Positions 1-10,363 of a DNA stretch of 64,000 nt are shown here, piece after piece. Position numbers and translations under genes: made by a program. The notes beneath the pieces are model-generated. The model was not told the DNA's origin. It worked only from the letters and a program-made list of their open reading frames with translations, and searched no databases. Source of the stretch: Thiohalocapsa sp. PB-PSB1 (lineage in GTDB: Bacteria; Pseudomonadota; Gammaproteobacteria; Chromatiales; Chromatiaceae); assembly GCA_016745215.1 (NCBI GenBank), contig CP050890.1, forward strand, positions 6,014,001 to 6,078,000. Reading direction: 5' to 3'. The first letter of the stretch is position 1, and the number at the start of each line of letters is the position of its first letter.

Positions 1-399
1 CAGATCAACAGACCACTCCCCTGTGCAGAAGCAATCGAGATTCCAGGCTGCAGCATCGTATTCGCGTACTGCTCAAGGGTGAACAAACGGTCATTTCAGG
101 GACTGACGGCCAGGAATCCAACCGTTGTCTGACGCGGTAGTCTCTCGCTCTTGGCTGCATGACCGGGAAAACGGGAATGCGCCCTTCCGCACCTGCATGA
201 TCTGCGCTTGCGAATCCCGGCTCGATGCTCTTGTGTGGTCTATCGGTGGCATCGTCACCGACCTGCAAATCAGGAGGATGCTCGCCATTAGGATCGGCAG
301 TGATTGCACCCCAACAGGCCCTTAATCAGGCGCCGATAAGCGGTGAAACCAAGCGGTGAAACCGGCTGATATACTCGATTCTTCCATCCATCACATACT
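1..399. other. Non-coding flank downstream of the NACHT-FGE gene
   Basis: I see no convincing gene here. The short open frames on both strands overlap each other and have no recognisable domain or ribosome-binding site. A 13-base tandem duplication (AAGCGGTGAAACC twice) lies at about 337-362, just past the stop codon of the neighbouring minus-strand gene. Confidence 0.5.
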
Positions 400-1670
400 T
401 CATGCTGGGTGGATGACGACAGTCTGCATCGGTTCCCTATGTAACCGGCCCAGATCGGCTCGCAGGCAGAGGCGGAAGCTGATGTCCGAGGCTTCTGTGT
501 CCGGCGGCTGAAGATCGTAGCGGGCAGACAAGCAACGAGGATTGTCATCGAAGTCGATCAGGTTGCCGAGCACATAACGTGGCTCGCTTCCAGACACCGC
601 ATCTCGGGGCCCGTTCGGCTCGTAACCACCCGCGAGCGGAGCATCATCTGTAGCGGATTTGGTCAGGGTCCATTCATACCCGTTACCCGTAAGGTCTACC
701 GGCACGGAGCGCAGAACATCCGCCGAGGGATTGATGTCGTAGAATGCACCCTGTTCCGGCTCGTAGAGTCCCACGGGACCGATCGGAACTGCGCCGGAGC
801 CAATGCTGGCCCGTTCCTCCATCTGGGCTTCGGTACCCTGAGCCCAGCAACGCCAAGCCGAACTCCATTCCTTGTAGTTCGGGAGCAACAACCGCTCGTC
901 AGTGGCCAGACCCAGCTTGGGGGCGAGCCAACGACAGTAGGCGATGGCGTCGAACCAGCTGATGCCACAGGCAGGATAGGTAGGCATGTCGCTGCCGATG
1001 TGGTCGGCCTGGCGCGACCTGGTGTCGCTCGGTGAGATCGGCACAGCCTGTCTCAGGTAACGCTGAAACCACCAGTTTCGCGCCTCCGGGGAATAGCTCC
1101 AGAACGCCGGGGGCTCGTTCTGAGTGGCATCGAAGATGCCGGATGCCAGGAACGCCTGGTATTGCGCTCGTGTGACCGGATAGCGGGAAATCCAGACGTT
1201 TGGCTCGGGCGGAATACGTACCCAATCGAAGTCGTCGATTTTGGGCTGGCACTCGGCAATGCGGGCGGGAGCCCAGCGACGCGGCAGGATACCGGGTCGT
1301 AGATCGATGATTCGTGGAATGTCGATCTCGGCGCAGGGGCCGGCACGCGTCGGTTGACCCGCGCGCGCGCAGAGTTCATCCAAGGTTCTGCCGATCTGTA
1401 CCGCGATGGCTCCCTGTACCTTGCTTGCCTCCAGCCTGAGCAAGCGGTTTGCGCGCGGGTCGCTGCACAGGCGCATGCAGCTATCGCGATAGGCCTCTGC
1501 TGCAGTCTTCAGACCTCTGACGATTGACACAGCCTCCTGCGCGCTTAGACGGCGCTGCTGCCGTTGCAGGCCAAGCGCCGCATGCAGGTCGAGCAGCGCC
1601 CAACCAGTGACGATGCTAGCACGGTAGGTTCGCTCGCTCTCAGCCCCATCGTTGGTACGGGTCGCATAGG
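400..1670 (-). pseudogene. 3' part of an IS-split NACHT-FGE gene (FGE/C-type-lectin-like domain)
   Basis: This is the C-terminal part of one gene whose 5' part lies at 2949-4774. The reading frame is open from the insertion-sequence border at 1670 to the stop at 400. It encodes a formylglycine-generating-enzyme-like domain: a start module with VWISRYPVTRAQYQAFL, then GISWFDAIAYCRWL, RLLLPNYKEW and DLTGNGYEW, ending with the FRLCLR strand that matches the family's terminal GFR motif. Such domains often act as ligand-binding C-type-lectin folds rather than enzymes when attached to NTPases; that role is inferred. An internal GTG at 1530 could start a shorter protein, but the continuous upstream frame shows it is only a fragment. 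Joining the two halves and dropping one target-site copy restores a frame of exactly 1044 codons. Confidence 0.88.
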
Positions 1671-2948
1671 CAGGGCAAACGCATCTAAATTTCCCATTTT
1701 AGGCCGCTTGTAGGACATCTAGTAACTGCTCAAGATAATCTGTATCCCAGCCGGCACGGAGTCGCTTTAATTTAATGCTTTTCTTTGAGGTCGTATCTTT
1801 CCTGAGAATATTGAGTGCAATGTGCCGTAGGATGGAATAGTTTTCAGGTGCATGACCTTTTCGCGTTCGATTGGCATCTTCGGAAAAGGACACATCCAGA
1901 ACCCAATGCAGTGAATTCTCAATTCCCCAATGAGAGCGAACCGCTTGGGCAAATCGTTTAACATCGCCTGACAGGCTAGCAATAAAATAGCGCCGGTCCG
2001 TGGTCACTTTTTTTCCATCATCTCGAATCGACTCTACCATCCCGATACCCCGGAAACCTTTCCATTGTTCGGCGTAATGCCCTAAGGAATGATCAGTGAA
2101 ATAATAATACCGACGCGTCTCCAGGCGACCATGGTTTTTCTCTTTCGTTTCAAGAAAAACACTCGCATCCCGGCAGCATTGGTCGAGATCGACCGATTCG
2201 AACCAAGCGATGACATCTTGATGAAAAGTGCTCTGGTTGCCTTTCAATGAAAATACCCAATCTGCTTGTTTTTCAACAATTTTCTCCGCAATCTTCTTTT
2301 GGCATCCCATCGCGTCGATACTGACTACACAGCCTTTGATCTCCAGTAAATCCAACAATTTCGGTATCGCTGTAATTTCATTTGATTTTTCTTCGGTCTT
2401 GAGTTGACCCAATACGAGCGATGAGTGACAAGCCCACGCACTCACCATGTGAATTGCCTTATTTCCATTAGCTCTATCATGAGATCTGCGCACCGTTTTC
2501 CCATCGATCGGTATAATATCCCCATCAAACTTCGGCTCTATCGACTTCACCCAGGAGATGAAACAGGTTCGGAATTGATCGGGGTCAATACGGGCAAATA
2601 CACGATTGAACGTGTCATGCGAGGGAATCCCATTGGGCAATTCCAAAAACTTCCGCAACCACTGTTCATGGGTTTGACCAAACTCCTCCATCGCATCCCA
2701 GCTCTCTCCCATACATAACGTCGAACAAATCGCTATCGTTATGATATCAGCCAGCTTATGCCTTTTTGTCCTGTCGATACGGGGGTCGTTCAGATCGGAA
2801 AAATGACCGGCGATTGTCGTGTCTTTTTCCTCTTCATTTATAGGTCTGATCATTCCCATTTTAATAACCCTCTATTAAATCATATGATCTTCAATTTTCG
2901 CCATCATAACACATTGTTTTCTAAATATTTTTAGATGCGTTTGCCCTG
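1671..2948 (-). mobile_element. ISAs1-family insertion sequence
   Basis: The element is 1278 bp long. It begins with CAGGGCAAACGCATCTAAA and ends with the reverse complement of this sequence, giving near-perfect terminal inverted repeats. It is flanked by a perfect 10-bp target duplication, GTCGCATAGG at 1661-1670 and 2949-2958. The length and the 10-bp duplication fit the ISAs1 family. The intact transposase and the perfect duplication suggest a recent insertion. It interrupts the NACHT-FGE gene. Confidence 0.95.
1699..2859 (-). CDS. ISAs1-family transposase
   Basis: This 386-aa DDE transposase fills the insertion sequence. The N-terminus (HFSDLNDPRIDRTKRHKL) is the domain typical of ISAs1-family H-repeat-associated transposases. 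PIDGKTVRRSHD carries the first catalytic aspartate, VVSIDAMGCQ the second acidic region, and the C-terminal HWGIENSLHWVLDV the glutamate region. All are present and the frame is complete, so the element is probably active. Base composition is lower in GC than the surrounding genes, which fits recent arrival. Confidence 0.95.
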   Translation of the reverse strand: MGMIRPINEEEKDTTIAGHFSDLNDPRIDRTKRHKLADIITIAICSTLCMGESWDAMEEFGQTHEQWLRKFLELPNGIPSHDTFNRVFARIDPDQFRTCFISWVKSIEPKFDGDIIPIDGKTVRRSHDRANGNKAIHMVSAWACHSSLVLGQLKTEEKSNEITAIPKLLDLLEIKGCVVSIDAMGCQKKIAEKIVEKQADWVFSLKGNQSTFHQDVIAWFESVDLDQCCRDASVFLETKEKNHGRLETRRYYYFTDHSLGHYAEQWKGFRGIGMVESIRDDGKKVTTDRRYFIASLSGDVKRFAQAVRSHWGIENSLHWVLDVSFSEDANRTRKGHAPENYSILRHIALNILRKDTTSKKSIKLKRLRAGWDTDYLEQLLDVLQAA

Positions 2949-4774
2949 GTCGCATAGGCGGTCGAGTCGCAGAGGGATGCGGCCAGGGCCAGGGCCGCCC
3001 CCTCGGTCTGCGCGCGCGCAGTCCAGGGAACCGCTAGGCGAACCACTTCCCGCCAAGCATCGGGGTTTTCCAACAGTCGATCGCGCAGCAGAGTGTCGGG
3101 ATTGTTACCATCGACAATGTGCGAGGCAACCAGAAATTCGTGAAACTGGCGGTGTATATAAGCATAGCGCGAGCTGTCGGGCTGCTCGTGCTGACCGCGT
3201 AGAAACCATAGCGCGGTGCGCTCGAGGATGATCTGAGAAACCTGGCTCAAAGTTGAATAGTTCAGCTCGGGGAGCCGTTTGTGGACGTGGACGGTAAAGT
3301 CGCCGCGGGTGATCTCTACGTCTTCCACCGTATCGCCGTGCTGGCGATTGATCCCGTTTTGGATGTCATAGGAGACCTGCTCGGCGATCAGTCGCAACTC
3401 GGATTTGCCGGACTTGGACTGTGGCTCCAACAGCATATTGAGATGACCCGCGTGCGGATACTGCTGATCGCAGCGCAGCAGATCGATACGCTGGAACCAG
3501 CGCTCCATCATCAGCTGCGTGGTCTCGTTGAGCAAGTCGACACGGATGCTTGGAAGGGCAGTTGACAGTCCGTCCTTGCGCCGCTGCTCCTGGACTCCGA
3601 TCAACAGCGTGAGCATCAGTGGGCGAACTGCCATATCGCGGCGGTTCTCGTCCTCGACCAACGCACTGATCAGGTCGAGCGACTGTCGCTCGGACTCCCC
3701 GAGCTTCAGGGCACGGTGCCACTTTCGAACCAGCTCGCCGACTTGGCCATCGCCGGAGGAATCGACATCGAAGCGCAGCGGCAGCATCCGTGTCAATTGA
3801 AAATCCGGCAGCTTGGCGTGTTCGTAGACATAGGGTCGAGCGGTGATCAGGAAACCGCACTCCTTGCCGAGCTCTCGCGTCGCAAAGTCGATAGCGGAGT
3901 AAACCAACTCGCGGTCTTCCTGATCGAGAACCTCATCGAGCCCATCGAAGATCAAGAGCCCCCGTTTCTTCAGTTTCCCCATCAGATCATCATAGAGCTG
4001 CTCGCACTGCTGCGGACTACACTCGGTCATGGTCACGCCAAGCTGGTCGATAACGGCAGTACGCAGTAGCTGGTCCTTGGAGCGACGCTTCTTTGGCCGG
4101 ACCTCCGGCTCAGGACGAATGAAGCGCCGTAGGTTGCTGAGATTCAGACGCAGGACGGTGCGACCGCCTAACCCCTGCGGCCAATCAGCGACCTGTTTAG
4201 CTTGCTCCTGATGGCGCGCACCCCACACCAGAAACGACGCCAGCGAAGACTTGCCACAGCCGGCCTCGCCAAGCAGAGTGATGCACATCGGGCGCTCTTG
4301 CTCGCCGGCCTCGCGGATAGCGTTGTCGATGGTCCGGAGCACCGGTTCTCCCTTGCCACGTTGCCAGGTCAATTTGCGGTAGCGTTCCTCGGCGACGTCA
4401 GCGGGGCCGATGCGCTCCGCATCCAGCGCGACAAAGACCTCGGCCAGGGAGACGCGCCGGAGCTCGCCGCGGGGATCGTCGAAGATATCGTGGATCGGCA
4501 AATCCAGGGTCTCACCTGCGGCCCGGTCAAGGTAATCGTCGATACTCGGGACCGTCGGCTGTGGGTTGATATTTGACGCGAAGATCGGCCAGAGAGTACC
4601 GATCGCTCCAACACAGGTAAAAATAGCCGAGAAGATAGCAATGAAATTGCCCGTGGGCTCGCCGATGGCGAACAACACGATGGTCATCGTCAAGGCAACA
4701 ACGGTTACAATCAGGAAACCAACGACCAGACCTCTGCGGTTCCTCAGCTTATCGAGCATGGCGTGTACTGACAT
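2949..4774 (-). pseudogene. 5' part of an IS-split membrane NACHT NTPase gene
   Basis: This is the N-terminal part of the disrupted NACHT-FGE protein. Two membrane helices lie at about residues 15-37 and 43-66, followed by a linker and a NACHT-type P-loop ATPase: Walker A GEAGCGKSS at about 169-177 and Walker B LLIFDGLDEV at about 273-282, with the DGLDE signature typical of NACHT proteins. Helical regions follow up to the insertion. I chose the ATG at 4774 because GGAAGAA precedes it at suitable spacing; a TTG at 4819 in frame is the alternative. The interrupted frame now runs into the insertion sequence and stops at 2921, so a truncated product without the FGE sensor-like domain could still be made. 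Proteins of this layout are known in bacterial NTPase-based conflict systems; that role here is inferred. Confidence 0.88.
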
Positions 4775-5081
4775 CAAGCATTCTTCCGGGTTGATCTTGG
4801 ATGACTCGTGGTAACGCAACCGAAGCGCTCAACGCCCTCCAGCTTAATTTGAAAGTATGCACCATCCTTGGTGTTTTCGGCAATGCAAGATGGTACGAGT
4901 ACAGCTCTGATGGCTTGTTCCGAGCGAATGCCGAGAGTTGCTACGATGCCTGAGCGCTTTGCTGATGCCCTTGTCGGCGATCGTGCTTTATTTAAACTGG
5001 AACACTAGACTATAAGAATTGCCTCGACTGGTTGGTTTGAAACCTGAAATGGCCTTGTGAAGATGGATAGGAGGTAAAGGC

Positions 5082-7319
5082 ATGAGACTTTGGCAGCTAA
5101 TGCCCTGGCTGTGTTGCGCGGTTTGGCCCACGCAGTTGTATGCGAGCGGCATGATTGAGCACGCGGTGTCGACGCGGATAGTCGGCGGCCAACTGCTTGG
5201 CTTGCGCCTCTATCGCCTGGATCCAACCCCAGCCGATGACTTGGAGCGAGACGAATACGAGGTTCTGTTCGTCCAACACCTACCCGAGGCCGGCTGGTTG
5301 CTGGCTGCCCATCGCATGCTGGGCGACAAACACCTGTGCAGCATGTTTCCGCGGCAAGGCACCCTGCACTATGCGGAGCTGATGTCTGCTTCCCAGGTGA
5401 AACGGATTCCGCCGTTTGGGGTCAGCGATGGCTGGGGCTTGCGGGCCGAGCAAGCCTTGGCGGCGGCACGGCGCGGCGGCTGGCGCAGCCGTGCCGCGAA
5501 GATGCCGAGTATCCAGAGCGTTGCGGGCGATAGCCCTGCCGGGCTTGTCAACCGATTATTCGAGGATTGTACTCGGGTGTCGTGGTCGAGTCTCGTCGGT
5601 TCACTGGCCGATGGCGACGGTGATGCGCGGCAATCTGTTGTCGTGGAGCCCAGCACAGCAGATCGTACGTCGGATATCGCCGTGTTGGAGCTGCAGCTGG
5701 CCAAGGTGAATCAACGCTTGGCCGCGTTGAACGCCGAGCGCGAGCGTATCGATGCCCTACAACAGGCCGTCTCGCAAACCGCTGTGGCCGAACCGCCACG
5801 ACGTCCTTCGGAAGCTCGTTCGAGTCCCTTGCCGGAGACCGATCGGACAGAGCCCTCCGTTGCAGCACGGAACCCGCCCGCGGCAGTCGACTCGCGCGGA
5901 TCTGATCCCGGCTCTGCAGCCGGCGGTGCAAACTGGATGGCCTTTGCCCTACTGACTCTGTTGATCGCTATGTTGGGAGTATACCTAAGGGCGCTTCAAC
6001 TGCGTAAGGAATCTGCCGAGCTAGGGCGGACCGACACCCGGCTCTTGGGTATTTTGCCGGCATTGTTGGAACCTCGGCGAGATGGTGATAGGTATGTTCA
6101 AACCCCGGCCGCGCTGCCGGCGCCGGTCACGGCGGGATTGTTGGCCCACTCAGGCGATGCTGCCTGGGCATCTGAGGGACGTTCCGGCGTCGACCAAGGC
6201 ATGGCCCTGCGCCAAGCGGGCGCTGCCCTGTCGCAATTGCTGCAAGAGCTGGGGCGACAGCTTCACGATGACCCGGGCAAGGACTCGCCATCAGCATTGC
6301 CTGCCCCACTCACCGCCGATGCACGGCGTCTGCAAGCGTTGCTGCTCGATTTGCATCCGGAGAGCATCGGCCTAGACGTTGACGCTACGGCAGAACAGCA
6401 GTCTGAACCATGGCGACCGCGGAAGCAGACCCTGACTCTGCTGGCCGCCCTATCGAGATTGGCCGACGCCTTCCTTCGCTTGGGCGCAGGCGCCGAGCGG
6501 TTGCTGCGTGTGCCCACTGCGGCTACCGAACTCGAGACGGGCCGGGTACCAGCCAACGCGTTACCGCCAGAGGCGGGGTCGACGACAGATCCAAGCGATG
6601 TCGTACAACTTTGCTGGAAGCAGGAACTGCTGCATTGGTTGGGAGGCACTGGTTTGGTCGATTCCAGCTGCCCCCAGCGGCCAACGGCAGCCGCCGAGGA
6701 ACTACGAACCGTCATTCAGTTGTCCGATCGGGCGCGCACCGAACGGCCTTGGCTAAGGGTCCATCTCGATGCATTGTCAAGTCTGCGTCGGCTGCTCGAC
6801 CAGCCTCCTCCCGAGACCGCGGCCTACTTCGATGCCGTTGGACTGGGAGCCCTGCACCAGACTCTCGAGCAACGTCAGTCCTTTCGGCTCCTGTACGAAG
6901 CTGCGAATCTGCGCGACCCGCTGCTTGCTCATTGGATCGACGTAGCCCAGCACATCCATCGAGCCGCCCTGCTGCTGGAAGCCTATCTGCCGGATAGGGA
7001 TCCTCTGCTCTACGAGCGACTGATCCATTGCCGCAGTATCGCCTGTGCCCTGCTCGGACAGTACGACCTGCACCCGCACCAGCTCACAATACCCATAATG
7101 CCCGAGCGGGCGATCGCCAGCGGTGAGGTCGAGGTGTCGCACGACCAGCGGCCGAACGACGCACTGCTCAGGCTCCCTGCGCTGCAGGCCTTACTCGGCG
7201 AGCGCCCAGAGCAAGCACCGCCGCTGTGTTGCGACATTGCACGCTGGGGGCTTCGCATGGGCGACAACGGCCAGGGCGTGCGCTCTGTGCTGCTGGCATG
7301 CGCGGGACAGATAGAATGA
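5082..7319 (+). CDS. Membrane-anchored coiled-coil protein with an unrecognised C-terminal domain (paralogue 1)
   Basis: The 745-aa product starts at an ATG preceded by AGGAGGT. A signal peptide (residues 1-22) is followed by an exported domain of about 150 residues, a coiled coil at about 205-230, a Pro/Ser-rich linker and one membrane helix at about 283-305. A large, probably cytoplasmic region of helices follows. The last 150 residues carry a domain shared with the proteins at 8243-9796 and 20115-22496 and the fragment at 19461: an HRAALLLEAYLP helix, a DLHPHQL element and the terminal CCDIARWGL motif. The exported part also resembles the 20115-22496 protein (LYRLD against FYRID near the start, a central Cys). 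I recognise no known family. It begins a plus-strand group with the PqiA-like gene and paralogue 2. Confidence 0.85.
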   Translation: MRLWQLMPWLCCAVWPTQLYASGMIEHAVSTRIVGGQLLGLRLYRLDPTPADDLERDEYEVLFVQHLPEAGWLLAAHRMLGDKHLCSMFPRQGTLHYAELMSASQVKRIPPFGVSDGWGLRAEQALAAARRGGWRSRAAKMPSIQSVAGDSPAGLVNRLFEDCTRVSWSSLVGSLADGDGDARQSVVVEPSTADRTSDIAVLELQLAKVNQRLAALNAERERIDALQQAVSQTAVAEPPRRPSEARSSPLPETDRTEPSVAARNPPAAVDSRGSDPGSAAGGANWMAFALLTLLIAMLGVYLRALQLRKESAELGRTDTRLLGILPALLEPRRDGDRYVQTPAALPAPVTAGLLAHSGDAAWASEGRSGVDQGMALRQAGAALSQLLQELGRQLHDDPGKDSPSALPAPLTADARRLQALLLDLHPESIGLDVDATAEQQSEPWRPRKQTLTLLAALSRLADAFLRLGAGAERLLRVPTAATELETGRVPANALPPEAGSTTDPSDVVQLCWKQELLHWLGGTGLVDSSCPQRPTAAAEELRTVIQLSDRARTERPWLRVHLDALSSLRRLLDQPPPETAAYFDAVGLGALHQTLEQRQSFRLLYEAANLRDPLLAHWIDVAQHIHRAALLLEAYLPDRDPLLYERLIHCRSIACALLGQYDLHPHQLTIPIMPERAIASGEVEVSHDQRPNDALLRLPALQALLGERPEQAPPLCCDIARWGLRMGDNGQGVRSVLLACAGQIE

Positions 7320-7358
7320 TAAGCAACACGCCAAGGCAATGCCCCGGAGGCCCACCGA

Positions 7359-8246
7359 ATGATCCCTACCAAGCAAACATGCGCCTCCGAAGCGAGTTCA
7401 ATGCACGCGATAGGCCACGCCGCCTTGGCCTATCGATTCGGCGCCCCGCTCTGGCTGATTGCCTTGCTGCTGCTTTGCATCCTTGCCTGGAACCGCTGTC
7501 AGGCGGCCCTGATCTCCGAGTTGCAATTGGTGGCACAGCACGATTCGCCATTGCCGCAGTGGCTGGCAACGTTTGGACAGCAAGAGACGCCTATGCCGAG
7601 CACCTACGCCAATGCCTAGGCGGTCAGCTTCTACTGACTGTTCGGTACGCTGGCGCTGGCAGCAATACTGGTGTGTCTGCCGGTCGTCATGCGCGGATCA
7701 CCTGCCGACGCATGTCGACTACTGTTGCTAATGGCAATCCCCGTCCTCGCGGTCCGAACCTCCGCTCCGATGCTGAAGACCGATGTCTCTCTCGGGTCTA
7801 TATCCTTGAACTTAAGTATGCAATATCAATCCAAAAGCATTCCAGGGGCGATCCTCGACCTGTTCGAGCAGGGCCAAGTTCTGCTGGCGCTGCTGATCAC
7901 GCTATTCAGCGTGCTGATCCCAACCCTCAAGACTGCGGCAATGCCGCTGCTTGCGGACGGGCTGCTGTCCGTTCCCGGGGACAGCTTGCGACGGCTATTG
8001 CATTGGTTCGTTAGCTGGTCCATAGCCGAGGTCTTCATAGCCGCTGCCCAGCCGGTTTTTTATGGCAGCAGCGGTGAGGGATATACTGACTCCCGGATCG
8101 AGCCCAGCACCTGGTACTTCTTATCCCATGTGCTGATGTGTTTGACCCCTGGGCTGTTGTCACCCTCCGCTGCTGGCGGTATCGGGCAGCAGAGATTCGC
8201 CAGCGTTAGGCGCCCGCTGCGGTGGATGGGCAGGAGGCAGCGATGA
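7359..8246 (+). pseudogene. PqiA/YebS-like integral membrane protein with two in-frame stops
   Basis: A start codon at 7359 is preceded by GGAGG. The frame codes for a first membrane helix (PLWLIALLLLCILAW), then meets TAG at 7617 and TGA at 7635. It continues in the same frame with further helices (LFGTLALAAILVCLPVV; LLLLMAIPVLAV; VLLALLITLFSVLIPTLK; LHWFVSWSIAEVFIAA; FLSHVLMCLTPGLL). The segment SIPGAILDLFEQGQ followed by FSVLIPTLK resembles paraquat-inducible protein A. The second part has only a weak GTG start at 7671 with no ribosome-binding site, which favours one gene carrying two nonsense mutations over two genes. The downstream gene starts within its stop codon (ATGA at 8243-8246), so translation was coupled. 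PqiA proteins work in envelope lipid transport with MCE partners, none of which is seen here. Confidence 0.7.
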
Positions 8247-9796
8247 AGACATGGCCCGGGTTGCTGACAGGCCTTCTCCTCGCTGCCGTTTGCGCCTCGA
8301 GTGGATTAGTCTTCGCGGTATCGGAGATCGAAACGGGCGGCGGGGCAACAACAACGTCCGGATCATCCGGCATCCTTCTACCGCTGGCAGGCATCGGCCT
8401 CACCGCCCTCCTGCTGATGCTGCTTGCCCTGTATCGCATCCTCGGTCGCGAGCGTAGCGCGATCAGCGCCGCGCTGAAACAGAGCCAGAGACTAACGGCA
8501 GACCTGGGGCGACTAGCAGAACGGCTTGCCGCCCGCAACATCGAGACACCTGCCGCAGCCCCGGGAATCGTTATCGATGCCGAACTCGACCAGCTCATCA
8601 TAGAGACCGTGCGGCGTCTGACAGGTCGAAATCCGCGCTTCCAGCAAGTCATTTCCGACCTCTCCACCACCCTTGGCGCCACCCCGGACAGCGCGATTAT
8701 CGGGCCGGACCAGGAACGTCGGAATCGGCTTGCAGAGCAGCTAAGCCAGACAGATCGTCGGATGCAATCGCTATTGCGAGCCATCGCTGGACGATGGCAC
8801 CGGTATTGCCACTCGGATCATCCCAGCACGTCGGGTCAACAGACAGATCAGCAAACACGAGCCGAGCAATCCACGGCGCTGCTCGGATTGGTGTCGCTGC
8901 TGGCCGAAACCCTGTTCCGACTCCTGCAAGATCTGCCAGAGCTGAGTGCATCGACAGCCAACTCCTACAACGCAGTTGTTATCGGCCAGGAGCAGCCGTC
9001 GAAACCGGCGAGCAGAGACATCGAGACTCAGCTACCGCCCAGCAACGCATCGATAGGCGCATCAGTCACCCTAACCGATGCAGAGGCCGGAGCCGCATTG
9101 ATTGATGAATTGCAGGCTACGGGCTTTATCGACCGCGCCTTGGACAATGAGGTAAACAACTGCGGCGAGCAGTTGCGCGCGGGCCTCGCCCTGGTGGCGG
9201 ACGTCGACGCCCACCGCCCCCAACTGCGCGCCTATGTTACTGCGCTGTTCGCCCTTCGCGATCTGCTGCTGCAACCCGACATCCGAGCACTGCCCTGCTT
9301 CGTCCCCATCGGGCTCGACCGATTTGCCGATAAGATTGCCGAGCGCACCCAGTTTAAGACCCTCTATAGCAGCAAGACTCCGACCGAGGCGCTGCAAGGT
9401 CAATGGAGCGATTTTGTCTGGCTGTTGTTTCGGGCAACGTTGCTGCTGGATACCTATTGGCCAGACGTCGCGCCTGAGTCGAGCTTGCGTTTGCGATGGT
9501 GCAAAAATATCATCGAGTCCGTACTCGCTCTGCACGAGATCTATCCACACCCCGTCGAGTTGCCCGTGAATGCGCGCTGGATTGTAAATCATCCCTGGGC
9601 CGAGGGCATCTTCCACGCTGATCCCGTGGTGCCGATGCCGGCGCCGCGTCAGTTAGTTCAGCAAGCCGCCAAGGCGTCCGGGAAAAAAGGGCCACTCTAC
9701 TATGACGTCGTTCAATGGGGATTCGGTCTAGATCGACAAGCGACTGCATATTTCAAAGCAACATACCTGGCTGGATTTGACAATGACTCCACCTGA
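8243..9796 (+). CDS. Membrane-anchored protein with the shared C-terminal domain (paralogue 2)
   Basis: The ATG at 8243 is preceded by CAGGAGGCAG and overlaps the stop of the PqiA-like gene. The 517-aa product has a signal-peptide-like helix (residues 1-25) and a second membrane helix at about 43-68. It therefore lacks the large exported domain of its paralogues and is mostly cytoplasmic. A helical and coiled-coil middle leads to the C-terminal domain: FRATLLLDTYWP, EIYPHPVELP and GPLYYDVVQWGFG, aligning with the 745-aa and 793-aa proteins. I recognise no known family. The conserved tryptophan-rich end (TYW...YDVVQWG) may be a binding module for another part of the system. Confidence 0.85.
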   Translation: MKTWPGLLTGLLLAAVCASSGLVFAVSEIETGGGATTTSGSSGILLPLAGIGLTALLLMLLALYRILGRERSAISAALKQSQRLTADLGRLAERLAARNIETPAAAPGIVIDAELDQLIIETVRRLTGRNPRFQQVISDLSTTLGATPDSAIIGPDQERRNRLAEQLSQTDRRMQSLLRAIAGRWHRYCHSDHPSTSGQQTDQQTRAEQSTALLGLVSLLAETLFRLLQDLPELSASTANSYNAVVIGQEQPSKPASRDIETQLPPSNASIGASVTLTDAEAGAALIDELQATGFIDRALDNEVNNCGEQLRAGLALVADVDAHRPQLRAYVTALFALRDLLLQPDIRALPCFVPIGLDRFADKIAERTQFKTLYSSKTPTEALQGQWSDFVWLLFRATLLLDTYWPDVAPESSLRLRWCKNIIESVLALHEIYPHPVELPVNARWIVNHPWAEGIFHADPVVPMPAPRQLVQQAAKASGKKGPLYYDVVQWGFGLDRQATAYFKATYLAGFDNDST

Positions 9797-9924
9797 GCAA
9801 TAGCAACCCCCTATCCCTTTCTTGTCGTCTCTCTGTGCGCCACTACTCTTTATTAGTTCCCGTTTATAAATATAGTGTGCCTTGAGCTTCATCGTCCTGA
9901 CCAGAATCGCTGCCACGCTGAAGG

Positions 9925-10019
9925 GACTGTGCAAGTATTCAACTTCCCTGCCGAATTTAAGCACGCGGTAGGTCGGATTACCCCCGCTAAACCGACCTGC
10001 GGTGAATACTTGCACAGTC
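9925..10019. repeat. Long imperfect palindrome with 17-bp perfect arms
   Basis: GACTGTGCAAGTATTCA at 9925-9941 is the exact reverse complement of 10003-10019. Inside it, AGGTCGG and CCGACCT form a second nested stem around a GGTCGGATTA core, a sequence type common in gammaproteobacterial intergenic repeats. It lies between paralogue 2 and the channel-like gene. It could act as a transcription terminator between the two units or be a small palindromic mobile sequence. Confidence 0.75.
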
Positions 10020-10045
10020 TCTTGGGCTTGCGCAATAGTCGCGCA

Positions 10046-10149
10046 GCCATAAAGCCGTTAAGCCATAAAGCCATAAAGCCATAAAGCCATAAAGCCATAA
10101 AGCCATAAAGCCATAAAGCCATAAAGCCATAAAGCCGTTAAGCCGTTAC
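10046..10149. repeat. 8-bp tandem repeat, 13 units
   Basis: Thirteen direct copies of an 8-bp unit, mostly GCCATAAA. Variant units GCCGTTAA or GCCGTTAC occur at the second position and at the end. There are no spacers, so it is not a CRISPR array. Such short tandem repeats are prone to slippage and lie about 300 bp upstream of the channel-like gene. Confidence 0.95.
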
Positions 10150-10363
10150 CCGATCTCACTTAAGTCGGAACAATGATTAAGGCCGCAATAACATTCCAGG
10201 ATGTCGAGCTTGAAGCGGCAAATTCGTTACGGTCGTTTTACAACGGCTTTTGTTCCCTTTCTTGACCGTTTCTTAACCGTGGATTATACTGCGGATCGGA
10301 TTTGCTGATTTATCCATAAGGAATAGGAATATCGCAATACTCGTAGATAATTTGGTATTGGAC

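Noticed and set aside
400..1670. FGE/C-type-lectin domain as the target of a diversity-generating retroelement
   Set aside because: This fold is a usual target, but there is no reverse transcriptase and no adenine-biased template/variable repeat pair in the window.
7617..7637. Stop-codon readthrough (selenocysteine or pyrrolysine)
   Set aside because: Two different stops five codons apart, no SECIS-like hairpin noted and no pathway genes in the window; nonsense mutation is simpler.
10046..10149. CRISPR array
   Set aside because: The 8-bp units are directly abutting, without spacers or cas genes.
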